Positions 33,455 to 44,073 of a DNA stretch of 64,000 nt are shown here, one piece after another. This DNA is from Furcasterigmium furcatum. Lineage: Eukaryota; Ascomycota; Sordariomycetes; Glomerellales; Plectosphaerellaceae. Under the pieces are notes generated by a model. The model was not told the DNA's origin and did not search any database. It saw only the letters and a program-made list of their open reading frames with translations. The translations under genes and the position numbers were made by a program. Position 1 is the stretch's first letter. Each line of letters begins with the position of its first letter. Location: NCBI GenBank assembly GCA_001599815.1, contig BCIA01000005.1, positions 5,030,472 to 5,094,471 on the forward strand, given 5' to 3'.

Positions 33455-36400
33455 TCACGGCCCGTAGTGCACGTACGGGATCCAGAAATGATGACCCATT
33501 GTCCTATGTCGATCCGCTGTGTCCTGCTCTATAACCTTTCCTTTATGTATCCTCTTCCCCTGAAACCCCACAGCTTTCCGGTCTGCGTCCCCGTCTGTGT
33601 GTTCACCTGCAACTACGCCCACTTGGGCGTTGGCGTCCGAGGCGGTGTAGAACTCGCGGTCCCGCAGAATCTTGATAGCCTTATGCAGGCCTCGGGCAAC
33701 CGCTCCGTCTGTCATCGCCTCATGCTGCAGTGTCTCATACACTGTCTTTGCTACGTCAACGCAGCGCTTGTCGTCGACTTCCCAAAGCGTCCCAATGACG
33801 TGGCGGAAGCCAGCAATCTGAAATGCGCTGATGAGGTGTATTCCCTCATCGTCGAGGTCTCCGACTTTATTTGCCCCAGTCGAACAGGCGGAGAGGTATG
33901 CTAGAAATGGGCCACCGTCAGGAGACCGAATATCTCGGATGTTGCCGACGGTAAGGCGATCCTTGTCCCAGTCTTCGAGGAACAGACTGCTCTGCAAGGG
34001 GTTCTTGGGGTCCGATTCCCCATGTCCTGCGAAGTGAAAGATGTTGCAGGCGGGTAGATGGCGCAGGATCTCGTCCTTCAGTCGAGGCGGCTCGATCGGG
34101 ACCATTCCTAGGCCGGGACACACGCCTTTGAGTATTCTGACCTCTTCGGGAACGAAGCCCAGGGTCGGCCAGCCCTTGGTCGTGCGCATGCCAACCATGA
34201 GGGCAGAGGTCCTCGCGGCAGACCCTCCGTCTGACTTCGGGGCAGAGCGCTTTTGACCATGGATCAAAGCCTTGATTGAGGACGAGTATGACGAGATTAC
34301 CCGGTCAAGGACCGTGTCTGTTGATCCTGGCCGGTGCTGCCCCGCCGCATGGAGCGGGAAGTCGCGGAGGTGTCCGGTGGGAATCCAGTGGACATGAGGC
34401 CAGTCCTCGCCATCGGACGGCGGGCTGGTGATGGAGAGCGCCTCGAGACACGGGCTGCACAGGACACTCCAGAGCCATTCTAGAAGAGGTCCCATTCTAG
34501 GACGCACACGGAGATCGGCGGCTCGCTTGGCAATATCGGCTAGCGAAAGATCTGGGAGCTCCACGGTCCGGATATTGTTCGCCTCCACGAGGAACGCGTG
34601 TGAGCCGCCATGCGTGGGCGCGTTGACAACCACGATGGGGCCACGTGCGGCGGCGGCCATCATCTCCTCTGCGGTTGGCGGCTGGAGGAAGCCTCGGAAC
34701 CCGGGAAGATCTCGGATCTCTTGAACGATGTCATCGAGCTCTCGGTCGAGCTTTCGACGTCGCGTTGCGTTCTCTTCAAGGCTGGACATGGAGGTGAAAG
34801 AACCCAAGACATCTTGAAGGCTGTGTTTTTGGGAGTCGAGCTCGTCACGAAGAGCTTCAAACCGAGTCCCAATCTCAGGGAATGCGGCTTTGAGATCCGT
34901 CACGTCTGCGCGCATGTCCATTAGCAACCTGGTGGTAACACCACAGCAGAGCTCCAGGCTCCGCAAAGCCGCCGCAGGTTCGTTTCCGGCTCGCAGACTC
35001 GCAGCCGCAGCCATCGCCGGTAGTCCGTAGAGGCTCGAGAGTGTATCCTGGATTTCGATTTGGCTCAGTGACCGCAAGCTCAGCTTGGGGAGGAGAAGAA
35101 GACCCTCCTGTGATATCGAGTTGGCCGATGTCCAACTGCCGACCATCATGCAAACCATTGCTGCCATCCGGGCTGCTTGGATCAGGACCGCCGGACTCTC
35201 GGTAGTGCATCGCAGGGCAGCCATGAAGAAAGATGCCGCCCTCATTGCATCATCTACTGACAGCGTTCTCCGCAACCGAAGGAACGTAAAACGACCAGCG
35301 CTCATATAGATCCCGGCATAGCCGGATTGACGCTGTGAGAGTTCCTTGGCCAGTCTAGCTGCATTGTCCGCCGCCCGACCCAGTTCTTCTATTGGGATGG
35401 TTGTTTCTGTCCCTGATAGATAGCGCAGGTCAGAAACATACTGCGAGAGCATGGCGTTCGTGGGGGAAACTTGTGCTGCGGAGAGTTCGTGGTGCTGGAT
35501 GTCGACTTCGAACGGGACCTGACCCCTGGGAAGGTCTGTAGTCTGTTGTTCACCCGCGGGACGCAGCCGAAGTCTTCTCCAAGTGTCCAGATCATAAAGA
35601 GTTATAGCGTAGCTGGGATGGTCTGGCTCCATCTTCAGGACAGCCTGCTCCGCGACCTCCACGGCCCGATCCAGATCGGCCTGACGTTGAGTTCGTATAG
35701 CCCGGTTGCCCAGAGTGCGGCCGAGGAGACTCAGTGCATCGGATAGGCTCGGGCTCGGGCCATGCTTCGACAAGGCATTGACGGCTTTCTCAGCAACGTA
35801 TATAGTGCAGTCAAGGTCATCCATTGATTCTTGAATCATGTACCGGGCGGAGAAACGGTGCGCAAGCTGGGCCAGACTCAAGGCATGGTTCTTGGAATCC
35901 GGCGGCGTAGCATCAACCATTTTCGACACGGTAGCGATACATCGATCGATATCATCGATGGAGTGTGTCCTCTCGAATCTTTTGAGAAAGGTACTTCCGA
36001 GACCATAAAGGCTGCGGACATGAAGATCGGAGCCTTTAGTGATTCCCACGAGTGCCGTCTCAAAAGCGCCCGCAGCTCGGTCCAAGTGGCTCAAGGATGT
36101 GCCCCTCTGTTGCTGGTGAGCAGAGCTTTCGGCAGCGACATCTGAGGCCTCCGTTGCCAAGTCGTTGTGGTTCTTCGATTCTTCCGCCTCGAAACGCAGG
36201 TCAAGGGTCTCTGCCATCCTGATCGAGTAATAAGCCCGGGGAAAGAAGGCTTTGGGGCCGGTTTCCTGAGCGGACACTGTCTGTGAGACATGACTGGGTG
36301 ACGTGTTGGGTCCACGGTCGTCTTGGAGACAGAGTTGTGCTGCAGTCGAAAATGCCTCCACTGCCTCGTCAAGGTATTCCATCGACTCCAGGACCTGATA

Positions 36401-36712
36401 CACGCCTATGAGGCATTCTCCGAAGTTCAGATACCGGTCCGCTGGGTGTGAGCCGTGTGGGAATGCCCCATCAACCAACTTTCCCACGTCCGAGGGGCAT
36501 CGGATGTCGTCGAGCGGTAGCGTAACCGTGACTTGTCCCTTGAGCTGCAACGTACCATGAGCACGAGGGCTGTCGGAGGGGTCCGGCGATTTGGGAACAA
36601 GCTGCTCTTGGGGACTTTTCGGCGAGCTTTGACTCGGCTCATTGGCCAACGGCGATCTCATGGCATCGCTGTCTCGATGATCCGTATTCATAGCTGCCAC
36701 GGCTCTTCCCAT
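33455..36712 (-). CDS. TPR-like repeat protein with C-terminal CHAT (caspase-like) domain
   Basis: Single exon, 1085 aa. The long middle part (about residues 85-560) is made of helical, TPR-like units (for example LGSTFLKRFERTHSIDDIDRCI, then ALSLAQLAHRFSARYMIQESMDDLD). The last ~330 residues are a CHAT domain with the catalytic pair in place: His in HFAGHG (about 895) and Cys in SACSTG (about 942), plus GTLWEVDD. CHAT is a caspase/separase-related peptidase fold often found in defence and programmed-death settings in bacteria and fungi. No signal peptide and no NB-ARC domain is seen. The N-terminus is low-complexity (Ser/Pro/Asp); Met8 is an alternative start. Substrate and activation are unknown, and peptidase activity is inferred from the residues only. 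Confidence 0.88.
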   Translation of the reverse strand: MGRAVAAMNTDHRDSDAMRSPLANEPSQSSPKSPQEQLVPKSPDPSDSPRAHGTLQLKGQVTVTLPLDDIRCPSDVGKLVDGAFPHGSHPADRYLNFGECLIGVYQVLESMEYLDEAVEAFSTAAQLCLQDDRGPNTSPSHVSQTVSAQETGPKAFFPRAYYSIRMAETLDLRFEAEESKNHNDLATEASDVAAESSAHQQQRGTSLSHLDRAAGAFETALVGITKGSDLHVRSLYGLGSTFLKRFERTHSIDDIDRCIATVSKMVDATPPDSKNHALSLAQLAHRFSARYMIQESMDDLDCTIYVAEKAVNALSKHGPSPSLSDALSLLGRTLGNRAIRTQRQADLDRAVEVAEQAVLKMEPDHPSYAITLYDLDTWRRLRLRPAGEQQTTDLPRGQVPFEVDIQHHELSAAQVSPTNAMLSQYVSDLRYLSGTETTIPIEELGRAADNAARLAKELSQRQSGYAGIYMSAGRFTFLRLRRTLSVDDAMRAASFFMAALRCTTESPAVLIQAARMAAMVCMMVGSWTSANSISQEGLLLLPKLSLRSLSQIEIQDTLSSLYGLPAMAAAASLRAGNEPAAALRSLELCCGVTTRLLMDMRADVTDLKAAFPEIGTRFEALRDELDSQKHSLQDVLGSFTSMSSLEENATRRRKLDRELDDIVQEIRDLPGFRGFLQPPTAEEMMAAAARGPIVVVNAPTHGGSHAFLVEANNIRTVELPDLSLADIAKRAADLRVRPRMGPLLEWLWSVLCSPCLEALSITSPPSDGEDWPHVHWIPTGHLRDFPLHAAGQHRPGSTDTVLDRVISSYSSSIKALIHGQKRSAPKSDGGSAARTSALMVGMRTTKGWPTLGFVPEEVRILKGVCPGLGMVPIEPPRLKDEILRHLPACNIFHFAGHGESDPKNPLQSSLFLEDWDKDRLTVGNIRDIRSPDGGPFLAYLSACSTGANKVGDLDDEGIHLISAFQIAGFRHVIGTLWEVDDKRCVDVAKTVYETLQHEAMTDGAVARGLHKAIKILRDREFYTASDANAQVGVVAGEHTDGDADRKAVGFQGKRIHKGKVIEQDTADRHRTMGHHFWIPYVHYGP

Positions 36713-37316
36713 CCGTCAGCATTTTTCATGTCGCAGCAACCGGGGGCACGCGAGTGAGGCCGATACCTGTGCTCTGCTTAAAGGGAGCGGCCGGGGGTAA
36801 GACGAAAGGGTTCTGGTTTTGGGTGTGACGGAAAGTTGTTATACTTTTACTGAATTCATTCGACAAGAAATGTAGCCGCGTGTGTCTCTCGGCTGCTTGT
36901 CGCCTTTTTCCACGAAGCTGCTGACGAGGGGTCGTGCTGCAGGGAATAAAGTAGCCACATGCGACACTGACTGGCCGGCAGTATTTGTAGGAGGGCGTTG
37001 TGCAGGGATTACAGAGTTCCGACGGGGGTCAGAATTAGGCGACTGTAGGCAGAACGGAACGCCAGCATCACGGCCAGAGGCGCCAAGGTCGACCATCCCC
37101 TCACCTGGGCCGTCCGGGCTGTCCTGGGCGCCTCACTCTTTGCCTGGGGCTCACTGCCTGTTGGCTACATCCAGGGTATATTAAGCAGCGCTGCGATTTA
37201 GATGATTTGAATAGATTTTGACCTCTTGATTTACTACTTAACTCCTTAATTATATATCTATAGTGCCCTTTGAATTTCCTACTGCTTCTACTTAGGACTA
37301 GGATCTATCCTGCCAT
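36713..37316. other. promoter of the CHAT gene and 3' flank of the P-loop gene
   Basis: About 600 bp. The stretch 37195-37270 is clearly more AT-rich than its surroundings (runs such as ttaattatatatctat) and leads straight into repeat copy 2. No gene is seen. Confidence 0.5.
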
Positions 37317-37340
37317 TCAAGTTGTTTCGTATTCCATGCC
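37261..37340 (+). repeat. 80-bp direct repeat, copy 2 (overlaps the 3' end of the P-loop gene)
   Basis: Partner of 33321-33400. It covers the 3' UTR and last codons of the minus-strand P-loop gene. Relative to copy 1 many differences are C-to-T or G-to-A type. The two copies bracket the TPR-CHAT gene at a distance of 3.94 kb. Confidence 0.85.
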
Positions 37341-38036
37341 CGTGCCGGCGGCACCCGACACCATCCTCAAAACGGAGGAAACTCTGGCCCGCAGATCGAG
37401 CAAGCTTGCGGGAAGGATAGTATAAGCCAGCCCAAGCCGGTCCAGAAATTCACAAAAGAGCACATGAAATGCTACCCATTCTTGCTTGTCCAGGGGCATC
37501 ATCCTCACGCCGTCATCAGTGAGCCAGTCCGCCCCCGATTCGCACACGACGAGTAGCCCGTCCGACATCCTCGACTTCAACTCCTGCCAGCCATCGGTTT
37601 GCAGCAACTTCGAGGCCTCTTCCTCGCCCACGTGGCGCAGGGCATAGCAGATGGGGTCAACCCCTGAGCGGTCTGAGATGAACCACGCTGACGATTCCAA
37701 GGCTTTGCGCTCTGCGAGTACTTGGGCCTCTAAGATGAGCCTCTGCAGCTCGAGCGCTCTAGAAGGAGACGTGCGGATGTCGTTCGCGGTGAAGTTGTGT
37801 GTCTTGAGGACGGTGCGGGCTACTTCACGGACGATGGCAGGGCGGTTTGCGGGAGAGGACGTCAGGCTGGCGAAGTGCTCCTCCAGGGCGTTGACGAGTG
37901 TTGTCTTGCCGGTGCACTGGGCGCCAACGATGTAGATATTTCGGGGCATTGTTAGGGATGAGGTGTATTTCATCAGAGAGTTGACGGTTTTGACCTCCTC
38001 TTGTGATTTGTAGAACGTGAAGAAGGAGGATCCCAA
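37317..38036 (-). CDS. NadR/AAA_28-type P-loop ATPase or kinase-like protein
   Basis: 239 aa from the first in-frame ATG (38036); Met22 (37973) or Met30 (37949) may be the real start, since the conserved part begins MPRNIYIVGAQCTGKTTLV. GAQCTGKTT is a Walker A motif of the type found in the AAA_28 family (NadR-like and Ttd14-like). AWFISDRSGVDPICYA, with its Asp-Arg, follows about 100 residues on. The later LLVVCESGADWLTDDGVRMM stretch and the DRLGLAY..LPASLLDLRARV end are usual in fungal members. These small fungal proteins have no established function; nucleotide binding is the only safe prediction. The gene is divergent from the RdRP-helicase gene with only ~270 bp between the starts. Confidence 0.82.
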   Translation of the reverse strand: MGSSFFTFYKSQEEVKTVNSLMKYTSSLTMPRNIYIVGAQCTGKTTLVNALEEHFASLTSSPANRPAIVREVARTVLKTHNFTANDIRTSPSRALELQRLILEAQVLAERKALESSAWFISDRSGVDPICYALRHVGEEEASKLLQTDGWQELKSRMSDGLLVVCESGADWLTDDGVRMMPLDKQEWVAFHVLFCEFLDRLGLAYTILPASLLDLRARVSSVLRMVSGAAGTGMEYETT

Positions 38037-38307
38037 GCAGGAGAGCTGTTGAAGAGAGGCGGCTTATCATTTCCACCCCTGCCGGTCAATGCAGGAGGCC
38101 TACCACTTAACCGCTTCGAGAGATGGGCGAGGGACGAGATGCGTGATGCCGGCGTGGGATCAGGCCCAGCACCAATAAGAGACAGATACAATCTGCAGAT
38201 GCCGTTGGCTGTGACGGCCAAGAGCGAGCAGTTGAGGAGCAACAAGGCGGCATGAAAACCCCAACCATCTCTGCCTTTCCAACTGGCAAGACCAAGCACC
38301 TCGCAAC
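38037..38307. promoter_or_regulatory. short divergent promoter between the P-loop and RdRP-helicase genes
   Basis: 271 bp separate the start codons of two oppositely oriented genes, so they almost certainly share regulatory DNA. No specific binding site could be recognised. Confidence 0.5.
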
Positions 38308-41300
38308 ATGGCACCGTCGTCGAACATCAAAGCGTACCGCGAGGTTTTTCAAGACCGAGTGTCCCTGGAAGACCACGAATGGGAATATTCTCCCGAAAAC
38401 CTACCCTCGACTGCTGAAATCAACGCTGCCAAGCTTGTCAAATCCATCGCAGTAACCACCAAAGATCAGAGGCACCAGGTGTACGTTTCACTCGTGCCTC
38501 TCTCCCCCAGCCGAGCCATTTCACAGTATCCCTTGGATCGCTTCGTTTTAATTTCATTTGCCAACTTCCGTTCGCTGCACAACCAGACTCCAGACGTGGT
38601 TGGAACCCAGCCGGCCACTCCCAGGGAATGCAGCGACTACGTGGTGAAGCTCCTCCGAGCAGGAGTGCGGATCAACGGCACCCAGTACAATTTCTACGGA
38701 CACAGCAACAGCCAGCTCAAGTCTCGAACATGTTTCCTCTTCGCGGCGCCGAGGGAGAAGATCAGCGACATGGTGGAGGCGCTCGGCGACTTCAGCAAGA
38801 TGAAGCTGGTGCAGAAGAAGGCGAAAAGACTCGGCCTGCTCTTCTCGACGGCGCGGGCAGCGATGAAGATTGACCCCGGCCGGTGCGAGGATATCCCGGA
38901 CATTGAGAAAGACGACTACATCTTCACCGATGGATGCGGCTTGATCGCCCCTCGGCTTGCCCAGGAGCTGGCAAGGAAGATCGGGATCAGCTTCAGGAAC
39001 ACCCGGTACACGCCGTCTGTATTCCAGATCCGGTACAGAGGGTACAAGGGAGTCGTGACGCTGGATCGCACGATGAGAGGGGAGCAGAAGCTTCTGAAGT
39101 TCCGCAAGTCGATGCAGAAGCTCAAGGGTGTCGAGGACTACTCATTCGCTGTGGTTGAGCATTCCGAGGTGGGTAACATGCGCTGGAGACTGATTAGAAT
39201 CCACGCTGACCATCCGGCCGGCCCCTATCCAGCCGTACACGTTCGGAAACCTCAACGACGAGGTCATCCTCTTGCTGCACTCCCTCGGCATCACGGCCGA
39301 GACGCTCCTGAGAAAGCAGCAAGCGCACTTCGACTTTCTCGCCAGTGCCACGGTCGAGCCGCGTGCTGCCTTCCGATTCCTGATGTATATCAACCAGCAT
39401 GAGCTGGCGGAGAGGCTGCTCCTGGAGTCCCTGGACTCTCTGAGGCCTAGGGTCATGGCGCTGGTCAATGCCGAGTACGCCAAGATGGTCAAGCCGAGGG
39501 AAGACGAGCATCGGTCCCGCATCTCGATACCCAAATCCCGTCTGCTCTTCGGCGTGTGCGATGCATGGGACGTCTTGAAGCCGGGCGAGTGCCACGTCAG
39601 GGTCACCATGGACGGGGATGGGCTCCCGGTCACCCTGGTCGGCACGGAGGTCATCGTGACTCGGAACCCATGCCTTCATCCAGGAGACCTGCAGAAGTTC
39701 AAGGTTGTTCAGAAAGAAGAGTTGTCACATCTCGTTGACTGCATTGTCTTCTCCACGTCCACCAGGGGCAAGAGGCCAGCTGCTGATCTCATGTCAGGGG
39801 GTGATCTGGACGGCGACAAGTGTGAGTCTCCCGCATGGATGATTTGCTAGTCAATCTTCTGAACATCTAAACAGTCTTTGTGTCCTGGGATGCCGACATC
39901 ATCCCGTCCACGGTCTCTGAGGCAGCCAAATATCCTGGCGGCCGTGAGCCTGTGTCCTTCAAGCCCGTGTCCGACGATGACCGTCTCGTCTACTTCGCCA
40001 AGTACACCAACGCATCCCTGGGCAAGGTCAAGAACCTCTATCTCGACTGGGCCAGGGTCTGTGGCCCCATGAGCGAGCAGTGCCAGGAGTTGAACCGGCT
40101 CTTCTCGACTTGTGTGGACGGAAACCGCATCAAGATCCCGCAGAAGCTCGAGAAGCCACCAGAGCTCCCTCAGGGGAGTGGTCCCTTCATACTGGACCAA
40201 CTTCACGAAGCTTCAAAGCGCCTTGTCATCCGTAATCGGTCGCAAGCCGCTACGAAAGGTGCGGACTTGGACGGCTACACGTTTGACGCCATGGAACTCC
40301 TGCTCTGCCGTCAAGATATGGCGATCTCCGAGTTCGAGCTGGTTCAGCTGACACACAAGTGGTGCTTGAAGAACGAGGCATCCCTCGAAGACTTCCTCCA
40401 CTTCTTCGACTTCAATCACCTGAACGCGGAGCAGAAAGCCTGGACTCTAGCCCAGCTTCCCGTGACGGAAGAATACCCAAGTCTCGTCCAGAACGCATTG
40501 TGCCAGTCTGAGCTTCTGGAGACCACCGAGCTGCACCAGTTCAAGCTGCACTACCCGGGACTACACTGGAAGAGGTTCTACAGCTCATCGAGAGACCGTC
40601 TGGCCGTCTTTCTCGACAGCGCTGCCAAATCGATGGAGCTATTCCACCGGAAGCTGATCGTTCTCCGCGTGGACGAGCGTCTGACCATCGCCATCTACAT
40701 CCCGCAGAAGACGGACAGGTCACGCGACTGCAGGATCGATAACAAGGCGCGGCTCTTTGCGTTTCCTCATTCGAAGGGCAGCGAGACGGCCGGTCGTCTC
40801 AGTTTGCCGACGAAGGTCAATTATCACGTTTACTGTGACGGCAACGTCTTCCAGCTCTTCGAGGGCCAAAGAGGAAACAGCTGGGTCTTCATCGGCCGAG
40901 GTGCGTCCGACGACTCTAAGTACCGGAACGCAACAAACCAAAGGGACAGACGAAAGAAAAGACAAGAAACCATCGACGAGGGTATTAACTACGACTGTCG
41001 GGCAAGCATTGCGCTGGACAAGTTTAGCAGGGGCCTGCAGAGACATGTTGGCAGGGTCAACAGATCCGGCGTTCTCGGGGCTGTATGTCGGCCGGAAGTC
41101 TCTGCTCGCACCAGTCTTACTGACTGATTTTCAGGAAATCTACGTCATCTCGAACAGAGACGTGACATCCATGCGAAACCTCGACCTTTGGCTGGAGTAT
41201 GTTGACACTCAGGAGATCGTGCCCCTATTCGAACAAAACGCGAAAGAATACAGCAGCCCGTCAGTGAAGGACATCAAGTGGCAAGACGAACCCGATCACA

Positions 41301-43669
41301 TCGTTCAGCTCGTACTGCGGCGGAACTTCATGGCCTTGCTCGGTCTGGACAAGAGGAACGAATACTCTGAGCTATTTTCATGGTTGCTCGCGAGGAGTGA
41401 GACTGAGCTGCTCTTCAAGTCCTTCAAGTATCTCTTGTCCCGCTTTGGCAACGAGCTTTTCGTTGTGAGCGAGCCACACTTGATTCTTGGGGACATGGTC
41501 AGCTTTCTGCCACGCTGCTCCTTCTTGGCTGTTGCTTTCTCTCAGATGGACTGGACATCATTGCCAGAGGAGTACAGAGATGTTCTCGACAGTCGAGTCG
41601 AGGACATCCTCCGCGCGCTCATTCTATCGGCGAACGAGATTGACCAGCTCATGATCCAGCCGTTGAAGCAAGTCCTGTCGAATACTCGGGTGCTTTCCAT
41701 CGGCTCTTGCGCACGGTTGTTGGAACTCGTTGCATTGACGGTTCGCTCTCCGCCGCGAGCATTCGACATTCTCCTGTTGGGGTTCGAGCGAGAAGCAGAG
41801 CGGCTTTTGCAGGAGACACCGAGTATCACTCAGCACTTCATGCGCAGCTTGACAGGTGTCGCCATGGATCATGTCGAGGAGGCAGCAGACGAGGACAACC
41901 GCGAACGGCCTGATTTGCTGACATTAAAACGACTCGCCGACTCGGAGGACGGATGGCCTCAAGTGCAGGTGGACTTCCGGCTCGATGCAAAGGGCGGCAC
42001 CCCTGAGACTTCGGCACATATCCGACTCACGGCAGCAACTCCTCCAGTTAATGCGCTGTCCACGCGGCGGTGGTCCGTGGATGCCATCGTCACGAAGTCG
42101 ACCCCCGGACGAGCGGAGATCCAGTGCTTCCATCCGCTGCCACCATATGTCGAGGACTGCTCCTGGAGGCTCCAGCACTGCGGGCCCTTCGTCACGAGCA
42201 AGACGATGGTCACGTCAACGCTGGCATTGGCAGTTGGCAAGGACGAAATATGTGGTCTGGCCGGCCTGATTCTTGGGGTCGAAGAATGGCCTACCGAGAT
42301 ACTCGATGGTTCAGATCTCCCTTTCCAGCTGAGGAAGTCACTGAACAAGGCTCAGAATTCCGCAGTCGAGACTGCATCGAAGAATCCATTGACATGCCTC
42401 TGGGGACCGCCAGGGACAGGCAAGACGCATACCATCGTCGAGATGATCAAGGATCTCCAGGGACGTCATGACGGCTATCATATCCTTGTCACCGCGCCCA
42501 CGCACAATGCCGTCGACAATGTGATGCGGAGGTACCTGAAAGACGGAGAAGGGTGGCCTGCAATCCGCGTTTCGACGGAGGTAAGCTGAGAGAAAGCATT
42601 GCCAGTTGAAGCCGTTCCTAATCGCAAGTAGGTCAGGAAAGTGGCCGACGACCTGCGAAAGTACACGTGCGACGCCATGGCCGGACAAGAAATCTACGAG
42701 TCACACGCCGCGATGAAGAAGGCCAGGCAGATGATCAAAGACGCCCGCCTCGTGTTCACGACATGCATCGGTGCAAGCCTCGGCCTGCTTCGAGGCCAGG
42801 TTTTCGAGATTGTAATCATCGACGAGGCGTCTCAGCAGACCGAGCCTGCGTCTCTGGTTCCCCTGACCAAGGGCTGCCGCAAGGCTATACTCGTAGGTGA
42901 CCATGTGCAGCTGAGACCGACGGTTGGGCAGCTTGCGTCGTCGCTCGACTATGATGTTTCCCTTTTCGAGAGGCTCTGGAGGATGGATGCCTGGAATAAC
43001 GTCCAGAAGGTCATGCTGGACACTCAGTACCGGATGCATGAGGACGTATGCCGCTTCAGCTCGGATGAGTTCTACGAGGGAAAGCTCCGGACAGGCGTTC
43101 AGGACAGCCAAAGGCCCATGTTCCCTTCCGCATTCCCTTGGCCAAAAAGCCACCGCATGGTCTTCGTCGAGTGTGCCGCGCCAGAGGATCTGGGACAGCG
43201 GTCGAAGTGCAACAGGGGCCAGGCCAAGCTTTGCAGAACAGTCTGCGGGCTGCTCAGCAAAGAAACCGCCAGTGTAGTGGGGTTGGGACCAGCCGCCAGA
43301 GAAGAAGAGGCTCGAGTGGCCTCGATCGCGGTGCTGACGCCGTACACGCGCCAAGCAGAGCTCCTTAGGCAGCTTCTTTCGCCATACAAACAGGTGGAGG
43401 TGAGCAGCATCGACGGCTACCAAGGCCGGGAGGCCGATATCGTGGTATTTGTGACGGTGAGGTGCAATCAGAGGTGCGAGATTGGGTTTCTCAAAGACCT
43501 CAGGCGGTTGAACGTTGCGATGACGAGGGCGAAAACGGGTGTGATTGTCATTGGGAACAAGGCGACTCTGACCAAGGGGATCTCCGGCGAGGAGAGCGCT
43601 GGGGCATGGAAGAGGCTTGTCTCTGGGTTGCAGGTGGTTGATATTCAGCTGGATACGACCAAGGACTGA
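38308..43669 (+). CDS. RNA-dependent RNA polymerase fused to an SF1 (UPF1/Hrr1/SAD-3-like) helicase
   Basis: Five exons (38308-39168, 39233-39821, 39875-41082, 41135-42580, 42632-43669) encode 1713 aa; introns are 64, 53, 52 and 51 bp, all GT-AG and frame-consistent. Residues about 70-630 are a eukaryotic RdRP (QDE-1/SAD-1/Rdp1 superfamily): NFYGHSNSQLKSR, FTDGCGLI, QIRYRGYKGVV, and the catalytic loop SGGDLDGDKFF with Asp478, 480 and 482. Residues about 1270-1700 are a superfamily-1 helicase: GPPGTGKTHT (near 1310), DEASQQTEPASLVPL, VGDHVQLRPTVG, LDTQYRMHE, SIDGYQGREADIVVFVTVR and NVAMTRAKTGVIVIGN. The exon boundary at 41082/41135 (GTATGTC donor, TACTGAC branch, TTTCAG acceptor, phase 0) ties the two halves into one message. 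The N-terminal region before the RdRP core is shorter than in SAD-1. Expected role: dsRNA synthesis for RNA silencing. Confidence 0.88.
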
Positions 43670-44073
43670 CAGATTGGCGCTGTTGCTGTCGATCATTCGA
43701 CTTTGTTTCAACAGTCCGGTCAACAGTCCGGTTTCCGATTCATCCCAACATTCAACCGAAAGGGCCCGATCCGGCGATCTCCAACCGGTCGCCTTAACAT
43801 TACCCGCACTACTTAACACCGTGAACAAGAGTGTCGGCCGTGAATTCCCCCGAGACATCCGTGAAAACTAAAAGCGCCAGGCCAGCTAACGTCTCCAACT
43901 GCCGAATGGTGGCGTGTTGCTGGCGCAAAGGTTCCCCTCATGATGTCAGTCGGAGCTCCGAGGACCATAAGATCAGCTCAGGCCCTCAGCGCCCGTCACA
44001 GCTCTCAACGTCTCTTTCAACATCATCACCTTCTAACAATCACACTACTAGTATTACTCTGCAAGTCGTCACC
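43670..44073. other. promoter region of the NmrA-like gene
   Basis: About 400 bp with no gene seen. It contains a short direct repeat (caacagtccggt twice, 43709-43732). Confidence 0.5.

Noticed and set aside
39880..41127. Reading the RdRP part and the helicase part as two separate genes
   Set aside because: The RdRP frame would end by read-through of a perfect 52-bp intron, and there is no room for a terminator and promoter between them. The phase-0 join fits both sides.
33455..43669. Interpretation of the CHAT/P-loop/RdRP block as an established defence system
   Set aside because: Adjacency alone is not proof, and no known system with these three parts can be named. It was kept only as an inference-level finding.
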